64,000 bases of DNA from Bacteroidota bacterium (GTDB lineage Bacteria; Bacteroidota; Ignavibacteria; SZUA-365). The notes below the pieces were generated by a model. The model did not search any database. It was not told where the DNA came from and was given only the letters and a program-made list of their open reading frames with translations. Of this stretch, positions 28,612-37,163 are shown in pieces. The stretch is taken from contig JAEYUG010000033.1 of the NCBI GenBank assembly GCA_023432805.1, positions 1 to 64,000 of the forward strand, read 5' to 3'. Within the stretch, counting starts at the first letter, position 1, and every line of letters starts with the position of its first letter. The position numbers and the translations under genes are program-made.

Positions 28612-30864
28612 ATGAGACTCGAACGCAAGGTCCTGGTGATCGTCTCGATCATTGCGTTCGGCGTGGACTTCCTGTACCTGGTCGCACGCAATGCCCTCCA
28701 GGATGGGGCGGGTCCCTCAGCGGATCTGTTCCATCTCGTGCTGATGCTCATCGGCGCAGCGGCATTGACCGTCTACGCGCTGCGCATCCGCGGACACGCC
28801 GAGCACAATCCCCTCCGTGTGATCGGCATCGTGGTAGGCATCGCGACGGGACTCCTCCTCCTGCTCGGTCTGTTGCAGCTGTCGACCGGTACCGAGTTCG
28901 TGATGACCGGCAAGGGATTCGGTCCGCGCAACGTCGTCAGCGTGCTGGTCGCGATCCTGATCGGCATCACCGCGCTTGCGGGGGGCATCTTCATGTCGGT
29001 CTCCCTTGCAGAGCTGATCTTCGTCAAGCGTCGCCGCAAGACCAGGCGCAACTTCGTGCTGCTGCTTTCGATCACCGCACTCTACGCCGTGCTCGCCGCG
29101 TTCATCGACCCTTCGCTCGACGGTGACACACCCTGGCACGTGACGCTGCTGTTCGTCGTCATGCTGGCGATCATGCTCGTCAACACCTTCCGCTTCTCGT
29201 GGATCCTTGTGCTCTCACGCCGCGAAAAGCTCTTCAACCTGCTCCTCTCCTTCTTCGGCTTCGTGTTCTTCACGATGCTCGCCACCGACATCACCGTACT
29301 GACCAGCGATCCCCTGAGCGGCGGGTTGCTGCATCACGCCGTTCGCTACTACCATCCCCTCGTCTGGGCGACCGTGTCTTCGGTCTGCCTGTTCGGCGCA
29401 CTGTACATGGGCATCGGCTTCGCCAGCACCCTGCTGCATCTGCCGACGGCCAAGGAGTTCGACCGCAAGAAGGTGGAAATCAGTTCCCTCCAGAACATGG
29501 GCCGCCTTGTCACCCAGGTGTTCGACTTCGAGGAACTGGTGGGAACAAGCACGGCACTCGCGCTGGATGTGTGCGAGGCGAACGCCGCGTGGCTCGAGCT
29601 CGCCATCCCCGATACGCAGGTGGCGGGATCGACCGATGCACACCTCGCCCTCACGTCGGAAGCCACCGCCGACGCCGGCTTCGATGTGATCAGCGAATCC
29701 CTGCGCGGCATCACCATCGATCAGATCATGCGCATGCGCATGGATGGCGGGCAGCATCTGCGCGAACTCGTCGCCGAGACCGCACGCGCCATCGTCATTC
29801 AGGACGTGCAGGCCGACCGGCGCCTGAACGCGGCACAGTTGCACACGATCGGCATCGGATCGCTCGCCCTCGTGCCCCTGCTCAGCCACGACCGCCTCAT
29901 CGGCATCCTCGGCGTGGTGAAGAAGAATCCCTACGAATTCGACAAGGACGTGCTCACCGTGCTCTACGCCTTCGCCGACATGGTGTCGATCGCGCTCGAG
30001 AACAGCCGCCTGATCGAGGAGAGTCTGCGTCGCGAGCGCTTCCAGCAGGAGATCCGCGTGGCGCAGGACATGCAGCGCAGTCTGCTGCCTGTGCTGCTTC
30101 CCGTCGCAGACACCTACGCGCTCGCCGCGACGAGCCTGCCGGCGTATGAAGTTGGTGGGGACTATTACGACGTCGTGCAGCTCGACAACGACAGGCTCGG
30201 TATCACCATCGGCGACGTGTCGGGCAAGGGTGTGTCTGCAGCGTTGTACATGGCGCAGGTCAAGGGCATCTTTCAGACGCTGAGTTCGCACGGACTCTCC
30301 ACCCGAGAGAGTCTCATGGCGATGAACGAGACACTGCGCAAGAACATGGATCGCCGCTCGTTCATCAGCCTGATCTACGGCGTGCTCGACATCCGCACCG
30401 GCCACCTGCGCTTTTCGCGTGCGGGTCATTGTCCGCTGCTGTATATTTCGCGACAAACCGTGCGTTTTCTTCGTCCCGACGGCATGGGCCTCGGATTGTC
30501 GGGGACAGAGCAGTTCGCATCCTCGCTCAAGGAAGAGGAGGTTCAGCTCGAACCCGGTGATGTCATGGTGCTCTACACCGACGGCATCACGGAGGCGAAG
30601 ACCAGGTCCGGTGATGAATTCGGCACCGATCGCCTCGCACACATCGTTGAACAACTGCAACACGAATCCGTTGAAACCATCATGACGTCCATCGTCAAAA
30701 CCGTGAAAGAGTATACAGGAGCCGGCGAAGCCGAGGATGACATGACCGTCATGGTCTTGCGTTGGGATGGCGCGGCCTCCGGCGCATCCGACCCTGCGTC
30801 GGGAGGACGCGACGCGCACGCGCACGGCATCGGGCAGCCACAGCAAGAAGGAGCGGCAGCATGA
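28612..30864 (+). CDS. Membrane PP2C/SpoIIE-type phosphatase with GAF domain
   Basis: A 750-residue receptor-like phosphatase. About eight membrane helices fill residues 5-275, a GAF-type sensor lies at about 310-460 (EISSLQNMGRLVTQVFDFEELV onward), a coiled linker follows (RERFQQEIRVAQDMQRSLLPV), and the PP2C domain occupies 480-725 with metal aspartates in YEVGGDYYD, ITIGDVSGKG, VLYTDGITEA and DDMTVMVL. This family dephosphorylates STAS anti-anti-sigma factors. The next genes are a STAS protein (4-nt overlap) and a kinase, so this is the input arm of a partner-switching pathway responding to a membrane or small-molecule signal. Confidence 0.92.
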   Translation: MRLERKVLVIVSIIAFGVDFLYLVARNALQDGAGPSADLFHLVLMLIGAAALTVYALRIRGHAEHNPLRVIGIVVGIATGLLLLLGLLQLSTGTEFVMTGKGFGPRNVVSVLVAILIGITALAGGIFMSVSLAELIFVKRRRKTRRNFVLLLSITALYAVLAAFIDPSLDGDTPWHVTLLFVVMLAIMLVNTFRFSWILVLSRREKLFNLLLSFFGFVFFTMLATDITVLTSDPLSGGLLHHAVRYYHPLVWATVSSVCLFGALYMGIGFASTLLHLPTAKEFDRKKVEISSLQNMGRLVTQVFDFEELVGTSTALALDVCEANAAWLELAIPDTQVAGSTDAHLALTSEATADAGFDVISESLRGITIDQIMRMRMDGGQHLRELVAETARAIVIQDVQADRRLNAAQLHTIGIGSLALVPLLSHDRLIGILGVVKKNPYEFDKDVLTVLYAFADMVSIALENSRLIEESLRRERFQQEIRVAQDMQRSLLPVLLPVADTYALAATSLPAYEVGGDYYDVVQLDNDRLGITIGDVSGKGVSAALYMAQVKGIFQTLSSHGLSTRESLMAMNETLRKNMDRRSFISLIYGVLDIRTGHLRFSRAGHCPLLYISRQTVRFLRPDGMGLGLSGTEQFASSLKEEEVQLEPGDVMVLYTDGITEAKTRSGDEFGTDRLAHIVEQLQHESVETIMTSIVKTVKEYTGAGEAEDDMTVMVLRWDGAASGASDPASGGRDAHAHGIGQPQQEGAAA

Positions 30865-31214
30865 GTGATTTCAATGTCGGCGTGCGGCATGTGGACCGTG
30901 TGACCGTGCTCGACCTGCGCGGGTACCTCGACGCACATACCGCACCCGAACTCGAACGGGCCTTCCAGTCCAACATCGACAACAGCCGCTTCAATCTCGT
31001 GGTGAATTTCTCGGAACTCTCGTACATCTCGAGTGCGGGGCTCGGTGTGCTCATGCAGTTCATCGAGGATGTGCGCCGCAACGAGGGAGACATCAAGTTG
31101 ACGAACATGTCGGCGCGTGTCTACAACGTCTTCGATCTGCTCGGCTTCCCCATGCTCTATGAGATCTACCCCGACGAAGGGGATGCCGTCGCGAAGTTCC
31201 AGAACAATTCCTGA
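30861..31214 (+). CDS. STAS-domain anti-sigma factor antagonist (SpoIIAA/RsbV-like)
   Basis: A 117-residue single STAS domain. Key features are VLDLRGYLDAHTAPELERAF and the phosphorylation loop YISSAGLGVLM, in which the second Ser is the expected target. When unphosphorylated such proteins bind the anti-sigma kinase and release its partner. It overlaps the PP2C gene upstream (ATGA) and precedes the kinase gene by 57 bp. All elements needed for function are visible. Confidence 0.93.
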   Translation: MSDFNVGVRHVDRVTVLDLRGYLDAHTAPELERAFQSNIDNSRFNLVVNFSELSYISSAGLGVLMQFIEDVRRNEGDIKLTNMSARVYNVFDLLGFPMLYEIYPDEGDAVAKFQNNS

Positions 31215-31271
31215 TCCTCTCCGTATCCCCACGCAACGCACAGCGACGCACCGCAGCCTCCGACGGCGCAC

Positions 31272-31736
31272 GTGACCACTCCCGACCGACATATCGACCG
31301 CACGCTGGAAATCAACAGCCGCACCGACCTGCTCGGTGATGTGCGCGCCTTCGTGACGCGCGCGGCGGCGGATTTCGGATTCGGCGGCGACGACGTCGGT
31401 GCCATCGAGCTGGCGGTGGATGAGGCGATCACCAACATCATCAAGCATGCCTACAAGTACGATCCCTCCGGCGTGATCCGCGTCGTGGTCACGACCCAGG
31501 AGAACGGCGAGGGACGCGGCCGCTTCACCGTCAGCATTTCGGATACGGGTATTTCGTTCGACACCTCGCGCTACCATGCTCCCGACATGGCCGAGTACTT
31601 CCGCACGCTGCGACGCGGCGGACTCGGCATCGTGCTGATGAACAAGCTGATGGACGAGGTCATCTACGACATCCATCCCGGTGCGGCGAACCACCTGCGC
31701 CTGGTCAAGTACCGCGCCTCCTCCTCCCTTTCCTGA
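31272..31736 (+). CDS. Anti-sigma regulatory factor, RsbW/SpoIIAB-type serine kinase
   Basis: A 154-residue GHKL ATPase-kinase: N-box ELAVDEAITNIIKHAYK, G1 box ISDTGISFD and G2 box RGGLGIVLMNKLMDEV. It would phosphorylate the upstream STAS protein and bind a partner, classically a sigma factor. The start is GTG at 31272, as no usable ATG exists; the ribosome site is poor. No sigma factor gene is present nearby, so the final target is unknown. It precedes a second PP2C gene by 16 bp. Confidence 0.9.
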   Translation: MTTPDRHIDRTLEINSRTDLLGDVRAFVTRAAADFGFGGDDVGAIELAVDEAITNIIKHAYKYDPSGVIRVVVTTQENGEGRGRFTVSISDTGISFDTSRYHAPDMAEYFRTLRRGGLGIVLMNKLMDEVIYDIHPGAANHLRLVKYRASSSLS

Positions 31737-31752
31737 TCGCGTCGATCGCGGC

Positions 31753-33534
31753 ATGACCGATCCGACGCACGCTCCCCTGCCTGCTGCACCGCAAGGCGAC
31801 AACGCGACGCGACGTGCGGGCGATGCCTATTCCGACAGCGCGGCACTGCTCGAACTCAGTTCCATCCTCAACGCCTCGCTCGATCTCCCCTTCATCCTCA
31901 GCAACGTACTGCTCTCGCTCATGGGCAAGCTGCTTGCCACCCGCGGCGTCGTGCTGGTCGAGCACGACCAGTGGTGCTATCGCGTCGCGAGCCTGAAGGG
32001 CGTGACGGGCCGCAGCCTCGACACCGAATTCGTGCTGCCCGTCGACTGGCCGGGGTTCCTCGCTCTCGACACCCTCGACGACACCCTCGACGAACACGTG
32101 CGCGAATTCGCGAACTGCTGCAGGGAATGCGGCATCCGTGTGCTCGTGCCGATGCGTGTCGAGGAGCGCATGGTCGGCGTGATCGGTCTCGGTGCGCGAC
32201 TCAACGGCGCGGACTATGACGCGCCCGCCGTCACCTTCATCGAGAGCGTCGCCGCCGTGGCGGCATCCGCCGTGAAGAACGCCGTGACGATCGACGCCCT
32301 GCGCGATGCCAACCGCCGGCTCGACGCCAAGTATCAGGAGATGAACACGCTCTTCGAACTCAGCCGCGAAATGACGGGCACCTTCGATGAGCAGAACATT
32401 CTGCGCGTGCTCGGCTACGCGCTCATGGGCCAGATGCGCGCCATGCGCTATGTCGTGTTCGTGCGCGATGGCGACACCATGCGTCCCACACTCGTGCGCA
32501 TCGACGGCGTCGACACGGATGTCGATCACGCGCGCGACATGCTCGCCTGCACCCGGCCCGTACGACTCGGTGCAGACCACCAGCCCGCATCGGCATTCGA
32601 GCAGTGGATGCTCTCGCTGGGCATCGGTGTGATCATTCCGATGATCGGACAGCGGCAGGTTCGCGGACTGCTCTGCATCGGCGAGCGGCTCGGGGGACAG
32701 CCCTTCGACAGCGCGGAAATCGAATACCTCGGTGCGCTCGCAAACATCACGATGAGTGCGCTCGAAAACGCGCGCCTCGTCAAGGAAACCGTCGAGAAGG
32801 AGCGCCTCGAACGCGAGCTCGATCTCGCGCGCACCATCCAGAAGGGCCTGCTGCCCGACCACCTGCTCTCGCCCGACGGCTATCACGTCGCCGCGCTGAA
32901 CGAATCGTCGCAGCAGGTCGGCGGAGACTACTACGATGTGATCGCCCTCTCTCCGACACGCAGCGTACTCGCGATAGGTGATGTTGCAGGAAAGGGCATC
33001 CCCGCCTCGCTCCTCATGGCCAATGTGCAGGCCGCGTTCCGCACCATCATCCCCCTCGGTCTCTCCCCTGCGGAAGCCACCGCGCGCATCAACATCCTCG
33101 TGCACGCCAACACCGCAATCGACAAGTTCATCACCTTCTTCTGGGGTGTGCTCGACACCGAGGAACACACCTTCACCTACGTCAATGCGGGACACAATCC
33201 CCCCTGCCTCGTCCGTGCCGACGGCACGCTTTCGCTGCTCGAACATGGTGGCCTGATCCTCGGCGTCATGCCCGATCCGCCGCCCTACGCCAGCGACACC
33301 GTCTCGCTGCTGCCCGGTGACACCCTCGTGTTGTACACCGACGGCGTGAACGAAGCGCTCTCGAGCGAGATGAAGGAATTCGGGGATGACCGCCTGCAGC
33401 AGCTGATCATCGAACAGTCCGGCGTGGACGCAGACCGCATGCTGGAAGCCGTGCGTGACGCCGTACACGACTTTACCACCGGAGCACCGCAGTCCGACGA
33501 CATCACACTGCTGGTCCTGCACCGCCTCCCCTGA
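31753..33534 (+). CDS. GAF-GAF-PP2C (SpoIIE-type) phosphatase, soluble
   Basis: A 593-residue protein without membrane helices: two GAF-like sensor domains (about 30-190 and 200-335, the second starting LDAKYQEMNTLFELSREMTGTFDEQNIL), then a coiled linker (VEKERLERELDLARTIQKGLLPDHL) and a PP2C domain (350-590) with GGDYYDV, AIGDVAGKG, VLYTDGVNEA and SDDITLLVL. It can act on the same STAS protein as the membrane phosphatase, so one switch is read by both a membrane and a cytosolic input. GAF1 has a Cys pair (NCCREC) that could sense redox or metal. Confidence 0.92.
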   Translation: MTDPTHAPLPAAPQGDNATRRAGDAYSDSAALLELSSILNASLDLPFILSNVLLSLMGKLLATRGVVLVEHDQWCYRVASLKGVTGRSLDTEFVLPVDWPGFLALDTLDDTLDEHVREFANCCRECGIRVLVPMRVEERMVGVIGLGARLNGADYDAPAVTFIESVAAVAASAVKNAVTIDALRDANRRLDAKYQEMNTLFELSREMTGTFDEQNILRVLGYALMGQMRAMRYVVFVRDGDTMRPTLVRIDGVDTDVDHARDMLACTRPVRLGADHQPASAFEQWMLSLGIGVIIPMIGQRQVRGLLCIGERLGGQPFDSAEIEYLGALANITMSALENARLVKETVEKERLERELDLARTIQKGLLPDHLLSPDGYHVAALNESSQQVGGDYYDVIALSPTRSVLAIGDVAGKGIPASLLMANVQAAFRTIIPLGLSPAEATARINILVHANTAIDKFITFFWGVLDTEEHTFTYVNAGHNPPCLVRADGTLSLLEHGGLILGVMPDPPPYASDTVSLLPGDTLVLYTDGVNEALSSEMKEFGDDRLQQLIIEQSGVDADRMLEAVRDAVHDFTTGAPQSDDITLLVLHRLP

Positions 33535-33553
33535 TCCATCTCGACGCGCACCC

Positions 33554-34849
33554 ATGACCGATACCGCCACCGCTCCCCGCATCCTTCCCGAACCACCCGC
33601 CATCTTCCGCTGGCTGGTGCTCATCGTCATCAGCCTCGCGATGTTCGGGAACTACTACATCTATGATTCGATCAGTCCCCTCGCCGACGTCCTCGTCTCA
33701 CAGCTCGGTTTCACCGATGCAAACATCGGTCTGCTGCAGGGCATCTACAGCATCCCGAACATCATCATGGTGCTCATCGGCGGTGTGATCATCGACCGGA
33801 TCGGCACGAAGAAATCCATTCTGATCTTTTCGCTGTTCTGCTTCGCCGGTGCGGTGCTCACCGCCTCGGCCGGCGACCTCACCGTCATGGCAGCCGGACG
33901 TCTTCTCTTCGGTCTCGGCGCCGAGTCGATGATCGTGGCCGTCACCACCTCCCTCGCCCGCTGGTTTAAGGGCAAGGAACTCAGCTTTGCATTCGGTCTC
34001 AATCTCACCATCGCACGACTCGGCTCCTTTGCTGCGCTGAACTCGCCGACCTGGGCGCGCGGACTGTATGACTCGTGGCAGGAACCGCTGCTGCTCTCGG
34101 TCGGTGCCGGTGTGATCTGCATCGCGACTGCGCTCATCTACTTCGGGCAGGACGGCTATGCATCGCGCCGCTATACACTGGCCGGCGCGGGTGAAACCGA
34201 CAAAGTCGCGTTCAGCGACATCTTCAAGTTCGGCGGATCGTATTGGTTCGTCGTACTGCTGTGCATCACCTTCTACTCGGGCATCTTTCCCTTCCAGACC
34301 TTCGCCATCAAGTTCTTCCAGGATGCGCACGGCGTGTCGCGCGAGACGGCGGGATTCCTCTCGAGCATGCTCACCCTGTTCGCGATGATCGCCACGCCGC
34401 TCTTCGGTCTGCTCGCCGACAAGATCGGGAAGCGCGCACTGTTCATGATGTTCGGTTCGATCCTTCTCATGCCCGTGTACCTCATCATGGCCTACACCGA
34501 CATCAGCCTGTATGTGCCGATGGCGATGATGGGCATCGCCTTCTCGCTCATTCCCGCCGTCATGTGGCCCTCGGTTACCTATCTCGTCGACGGCTCCCGC
34601 CTCGGCACCGCCTACGGCATGATGACGATGATCCAGAACATCGGACTGGCGGGATTCAATCTCCTGATCGGCTACGTGAACGACGCTTCCGCTGCGAGTG
34701 CCGCAAACCCCGACGGCTACACCAATGGCATGCTGATCTTCTCCATCCTCGGCTTCGCCGGATTCCTCTTCGCCTTCCTGCTCAGACGACGGGAACTGGG
34801 TCCCCACGGCCACGGCCTCGAGACGATCACGACGAAGACCGGCGCGTAG
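33554..34849 (+). CDS. Major facilitator superfamily transporter
   Basis: A 431-residue protein with 12 predicted helices and the MFS motif-A-like loop GGVIIDRIGTKKS between helices 2 and 3. A second half repeat is seen in LFGLLADKIGKRALFMMFG. It resembles the MFSD1-like branch of poorly characterised importers more than drug exporters. The substrate cannot be told. It lies 19 bp after the second PP2C gene and before a terminator, so it is the last gene of the partner-switching operon. Confidence 0.88.
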   Translation: MTDTATAPRILPEPPAIFRWLVLIVISLAMFGNYYIYDSISPLADVLVSQLGFTDANIGLLQGIYSIPNIIMVLIGGVIIDRIGTKKSILIFSLFCFAGAVLTASAGDLTVMAAGRLLFGLGAESMIVAVTTSLARWFKGKELSFAFGLNLTIARLGSFAALNSPTWARGLYDSWQEPLLLSVGAGVICIATALIYFGQDGYASRRYTLAGAGETDKVAFSDIFKFGGSYWFVVLLCITFYSGIFPFQTFAIKFFQDAHGVSRETAGFLSSMLTLFAMIATPLFGLLADKIGKRALFMMFGSILLMPVYLIMAYTDISLYVPMAMMGIAFSLIPAVMWPSVTYLVDGSRLGTAYGMMTMIQNIGLAGFNLLIGYVNDASAASAANPDGYTNGMLIFSILGFAGFLFAFLLRRRELGPHGHGLETITTKTGA

Positions 34850-34872
34850 CTGCGCGACCGATCTGTAAACAC

Positions 34873-34903
34873 ACGACGCCCGGTCCGAAAGACCGGGCGT
34901 CGT
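34873..34903. terminator. Strong bidirectional terminator after the MFS gene
   Basis: ACGACGCCCGGTC and its perfect complement (13 bp) enclose CGAAA, followed by TTGCATGT. It lies between the convergent MFS and DUF362 genes. Confidence 0.88.
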
Positions 34904-34928
34904 TGCATGTGCCTCGCGCGCGGGATGT

Positions 34929-36569
34929 TCAGCGCAGCACGATGATGCGCGTGCGGGCCGAGCCCTGCCGGGTGAGGAGCCGTGCGACGTACATGCCGGC
35001 GGGCAGGCGCCCGGGGATCCATTGCACGGTGTGCGTGCCGGCGTCGCGCCATCCGGCCGACCATGACCATACACGTCGTCCACTGGTATCGTGCACGGCG
35101 ATGTCGGCAGTGCCGGAGCGCGGCAGCGTGAATGCGAGCAGGGTGCTGGTTCGCACGGGATTAATGAGGGCCTGCAGCTCCGGCTCCTGCGGCAACGCTG
35201 GCGCCGACCCTGCCGACACCGTGCCGTAGTCGAAGGGTTCATCGACCATGTGGTACTGCGCCTCGCTCTGCCCGTTGTAATCCCGACGGAGGTAGGGGCA
35301 CAGCAGGGGTGTCCGGGGTTGATCGGAAAGCTGGATGCGCTGTGGGACTCCCCCGTTCCAGTCGTACAACGGCACCTCGGCGGGATCGAACATGGGGAGG
35401 AGTCCGCGCTCATGCGCGATGTGGAAGAGCCCGAAATTCCCGGGTTCGTGCCCGGCGAGCCATGTGCCGATCACATCGACGAGGAAGGGATTGGTCCCGA
35501 ACACCAGGATGTTGCTCATGAAATCCTGCGGCGTGTTTCCGGCACCGGGTCCGTGATTGAACCCGTCGCCATTGCGCCCGTAGATGCCCTCGATGACGTG
35601 AAGGCCGGGACGCATGACCGTGTGCGAATCGCAGGTGCGCTGCGCCCAGGTTTCCATGCCGTAACCGCCGGCAGCGTCGCGTCCCGGGCGATCCCAGCGC
35701 GGGATGCCTGCGGCCAGATGGCGTGCATACGCAGCGTCGATGCGCTGTTCGAAGTCCGTGTGGAAATCGAGGAGCACGCCGGCAGGATGCTTCCGCGTGT
35801 TGTCGACGCCTTCGCAAAACCGGACATACGGACTGACAACCGTTCCCTGCAGGTTCTTCGCGCAGAGGGTCATCCCCATGGAATGCGTTTTGAACTTGGC
35901 GACATTCAGCATCCACGTGTCGTCGTCATTGAACGGGGCGAGATATCCGATGCGTCGGAACACCTCGCCTGACGGCACATCCCGCCAGATCACTTCGGTA
36001 CCGCTGACCAGGTCTGCGAGCTGCATGTCGTAGATCATCCGTCCGCTCGCGAAGTCGAACAGATGCATGCCGTGCTTTTGCGCGATGGCGTTCATCTTGA
36101 CACCGGTCACGAGATACTCGCCGGCGCAATAGCCGTTCGCCATCCAGTTGCCCTCGCGCGCGAACATGTTGTAGCCGGGGAACCCGGTCTCGCGCATGCC
36201 TTCGAGCAGACCGTCGAGCACATCGAGATCGGTGACGATGCCCATGCCCGCAGGGGTATTGCCCGTCCCCGAGGTGCAGGTCAGATTCGGTTTCACCGTG
36301 ATGGCGTTCGTGAAGGGAACGCCCTGCGTCTCGCTCGCGGTGAAGCACTCCCGCGCAAACGCAAGTCCCTCGGCCCGCTTCGCCGCCTCGTCGAGCTTGT
36401 CGGCGACAGCGGTTCGGCGTATGAAGACCGCTTCGGGATGTGCAGTGAGAAAGGGATGCGGAAGGATGTATGCGGGTGCTGCGGATCGGTGCGCGCGAAG
36501 CATCGATGGAAACAGCAGCGAGCCCGCAACGGCGGCGGGCACACCGGTCAGGAAGTCACGTCTGCGCAT
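34929..36569 (-). CDS. DUF362 protein with twin-arginine leader and T9SS sorting domain
   Basis: A 546-residue exported protein. The N-terminus MRRRDFLTGVPAAVAGSLLFP is a Tat-type leader (RRxDFL). The body is a DUF362-type domain (KPNLTCTSG, VAKFKTHSMGMTLCAKNLQGTVV), a fold often tied to iron-sulphur or cofactor-bound proteins. The end (NPVRTSTLLAFTL, SGRRVWSWSAGWRDAGTHTV, LPAGMYVARLL, ARTRIIVLR) is a T9SS sorting domain. Tat export of a folded cofactor protein followed by T9SS secretion would be unusual. Function not known. Transcribed toward the terminator shared with the MFS gene. Confidence 0.85.
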   Translation of the reverse strand: MRRRDFLTGVPAAVAGSLLFPSMLRAHRSAAPAYILPHPFLTAHPEAVFIRRTAVADKLDEAAKRAEGLAFARECFTASETQGVPFTNAITVKPNLTCTSGTGNTPAGMGIVTDLDVLDGLLEGMRETGFPGYNMFAREGNWMANGYCAGEYLVTGVKMNAIAQKHGMHLFDFASGRMIYDMQLADLVSGTEVIWRDVPSGEVFRRIGYLAPFNDDDTWMLNVAKFKTHSMGMTLCAKNLQGTVVSPYVRFCEGVDNTRKHPAGVLLDFHTDFEQRIDAAYARHLAAGIPRWDRPGRDAAGGYGMETWAQRTCDSHTVMRPGLHVIEGIYGRNGDGFNHGPGAGNTPQDFMSNILVFGTNPFLVDVIGTWLAGHEPGNFGLFHIAHERGLLPMFDPAEVPLYDWNGGVPQRIQLSDQPRTPLLCPYLRRDYNGQSEAQYHMVDEPFDYGTVSAGSAPALPQEPELQALINPVRTSTLLAFTLPRSGTADIAVHDTSGRRVWSWSAGWRDAGTHTVQWIPGRLPAGMYVARLLTRQGSARTRIIVLR

Positions 36570-36725
36570 GCACCTTCTCCAGCGAGATCGAAATTGCAGG
36601 ATTGTGGATGCAAGCTACGGCACATGCAGGACAATTGCATCCGAAACGCTGAAACTCCTTCCGGCGGCCTCCCATCAAAGCGGCGCCCCTATGCGGAAGT
36701 CCCCGGGTGGAACGATGCGAGGAAC

Positions 36726-37103
36726 TTACTTGACAAGCTCGCCCGATGCGGTGCGCAGGCGCACGAAGCCGCGCTGATGCAGCTGCCGGAAGAAGGCGGC
36801 GATGCGGTCATGCACGGGCTCGACCTCTTCGCCGTATTCGGTGCGCAGACGCTCGGCGATCACGCCCACGTCGGTCGCGCCGTCGATCGCGTTCCATACG
36901 TGCGAACCGAAGGCATCGAGCTTGATGCGGATGTAGGGGTACTTGCGCTTCGGGACAAGATGCTTCTGCATCCAAGGGATGTGGAAGCGGGGCATGTCGA
37001 CTTCGACGATGCCCTCGTCGTTCGTCGCGGAAGTCCAGCAACGCTCGGGCACGAGCTCGAGCAGATTCAGGTCGGGACGCGGTGTGCGTGAAAAGAGAGG
37101 CAT
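36726..37103 (-). CDS. PqqD-like small protein
   Basis: A 125-residue protein with a PqqD-type winged-helix core: LNLLELVPERC, PRFHIPWM, IRIKLDAFGSHVWNAIDGATDVGVIAERL and PVHDRIAAFFRQLHQRGFVRL. PqqD-like domains deliver peptides to radical SAM enzymes, but many free-standing Bacteroidota copies have no known partner. No radical SAM gene is adjacent; the nearest is the SPASM enzyme near 16.5 kb. It lies downstream of the OPT gene but beyond that gene's terminator, so it may have its own promoter. Confidence 0.8.
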   Translation of the reverse strand: MPLFSRTPRPDLNLLELVPERCWTSATNDEGIVEVDMPRFHIPWMQKHLVPKRKYPYIRIKLDAFGSHVWNAIDGATDVGVIAERLRTEYGEEVEPVHDRIAAFFRQLHQRGFVRLRTASGELVK

Positions 37104-37120
37104 GGAAGACTCGGGACTAT

Positions 37121-37148
37121 GAAACAGGCGGGTCGCCCCGCCTGTTTC
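37121..37148 (-). terminator. Hairpin terminator after the OPT transporter gene
   Basis: GAAACAGGCGGG and CCCGCCTGTTTC (perfect 12-bp arms) enclose TCGC, between the OPT stop (37164) and the PqqD-like start (37103). Confidence 0.85.
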
Positions 37149-37163
37149 GTTGCATCGATGCTG

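Noticed and set aside
29215..30846. 543-codon open frame opposite the PP2C gene
   Set aside because: Antisense shadow of a clear phosphatase with all metal aspartates.
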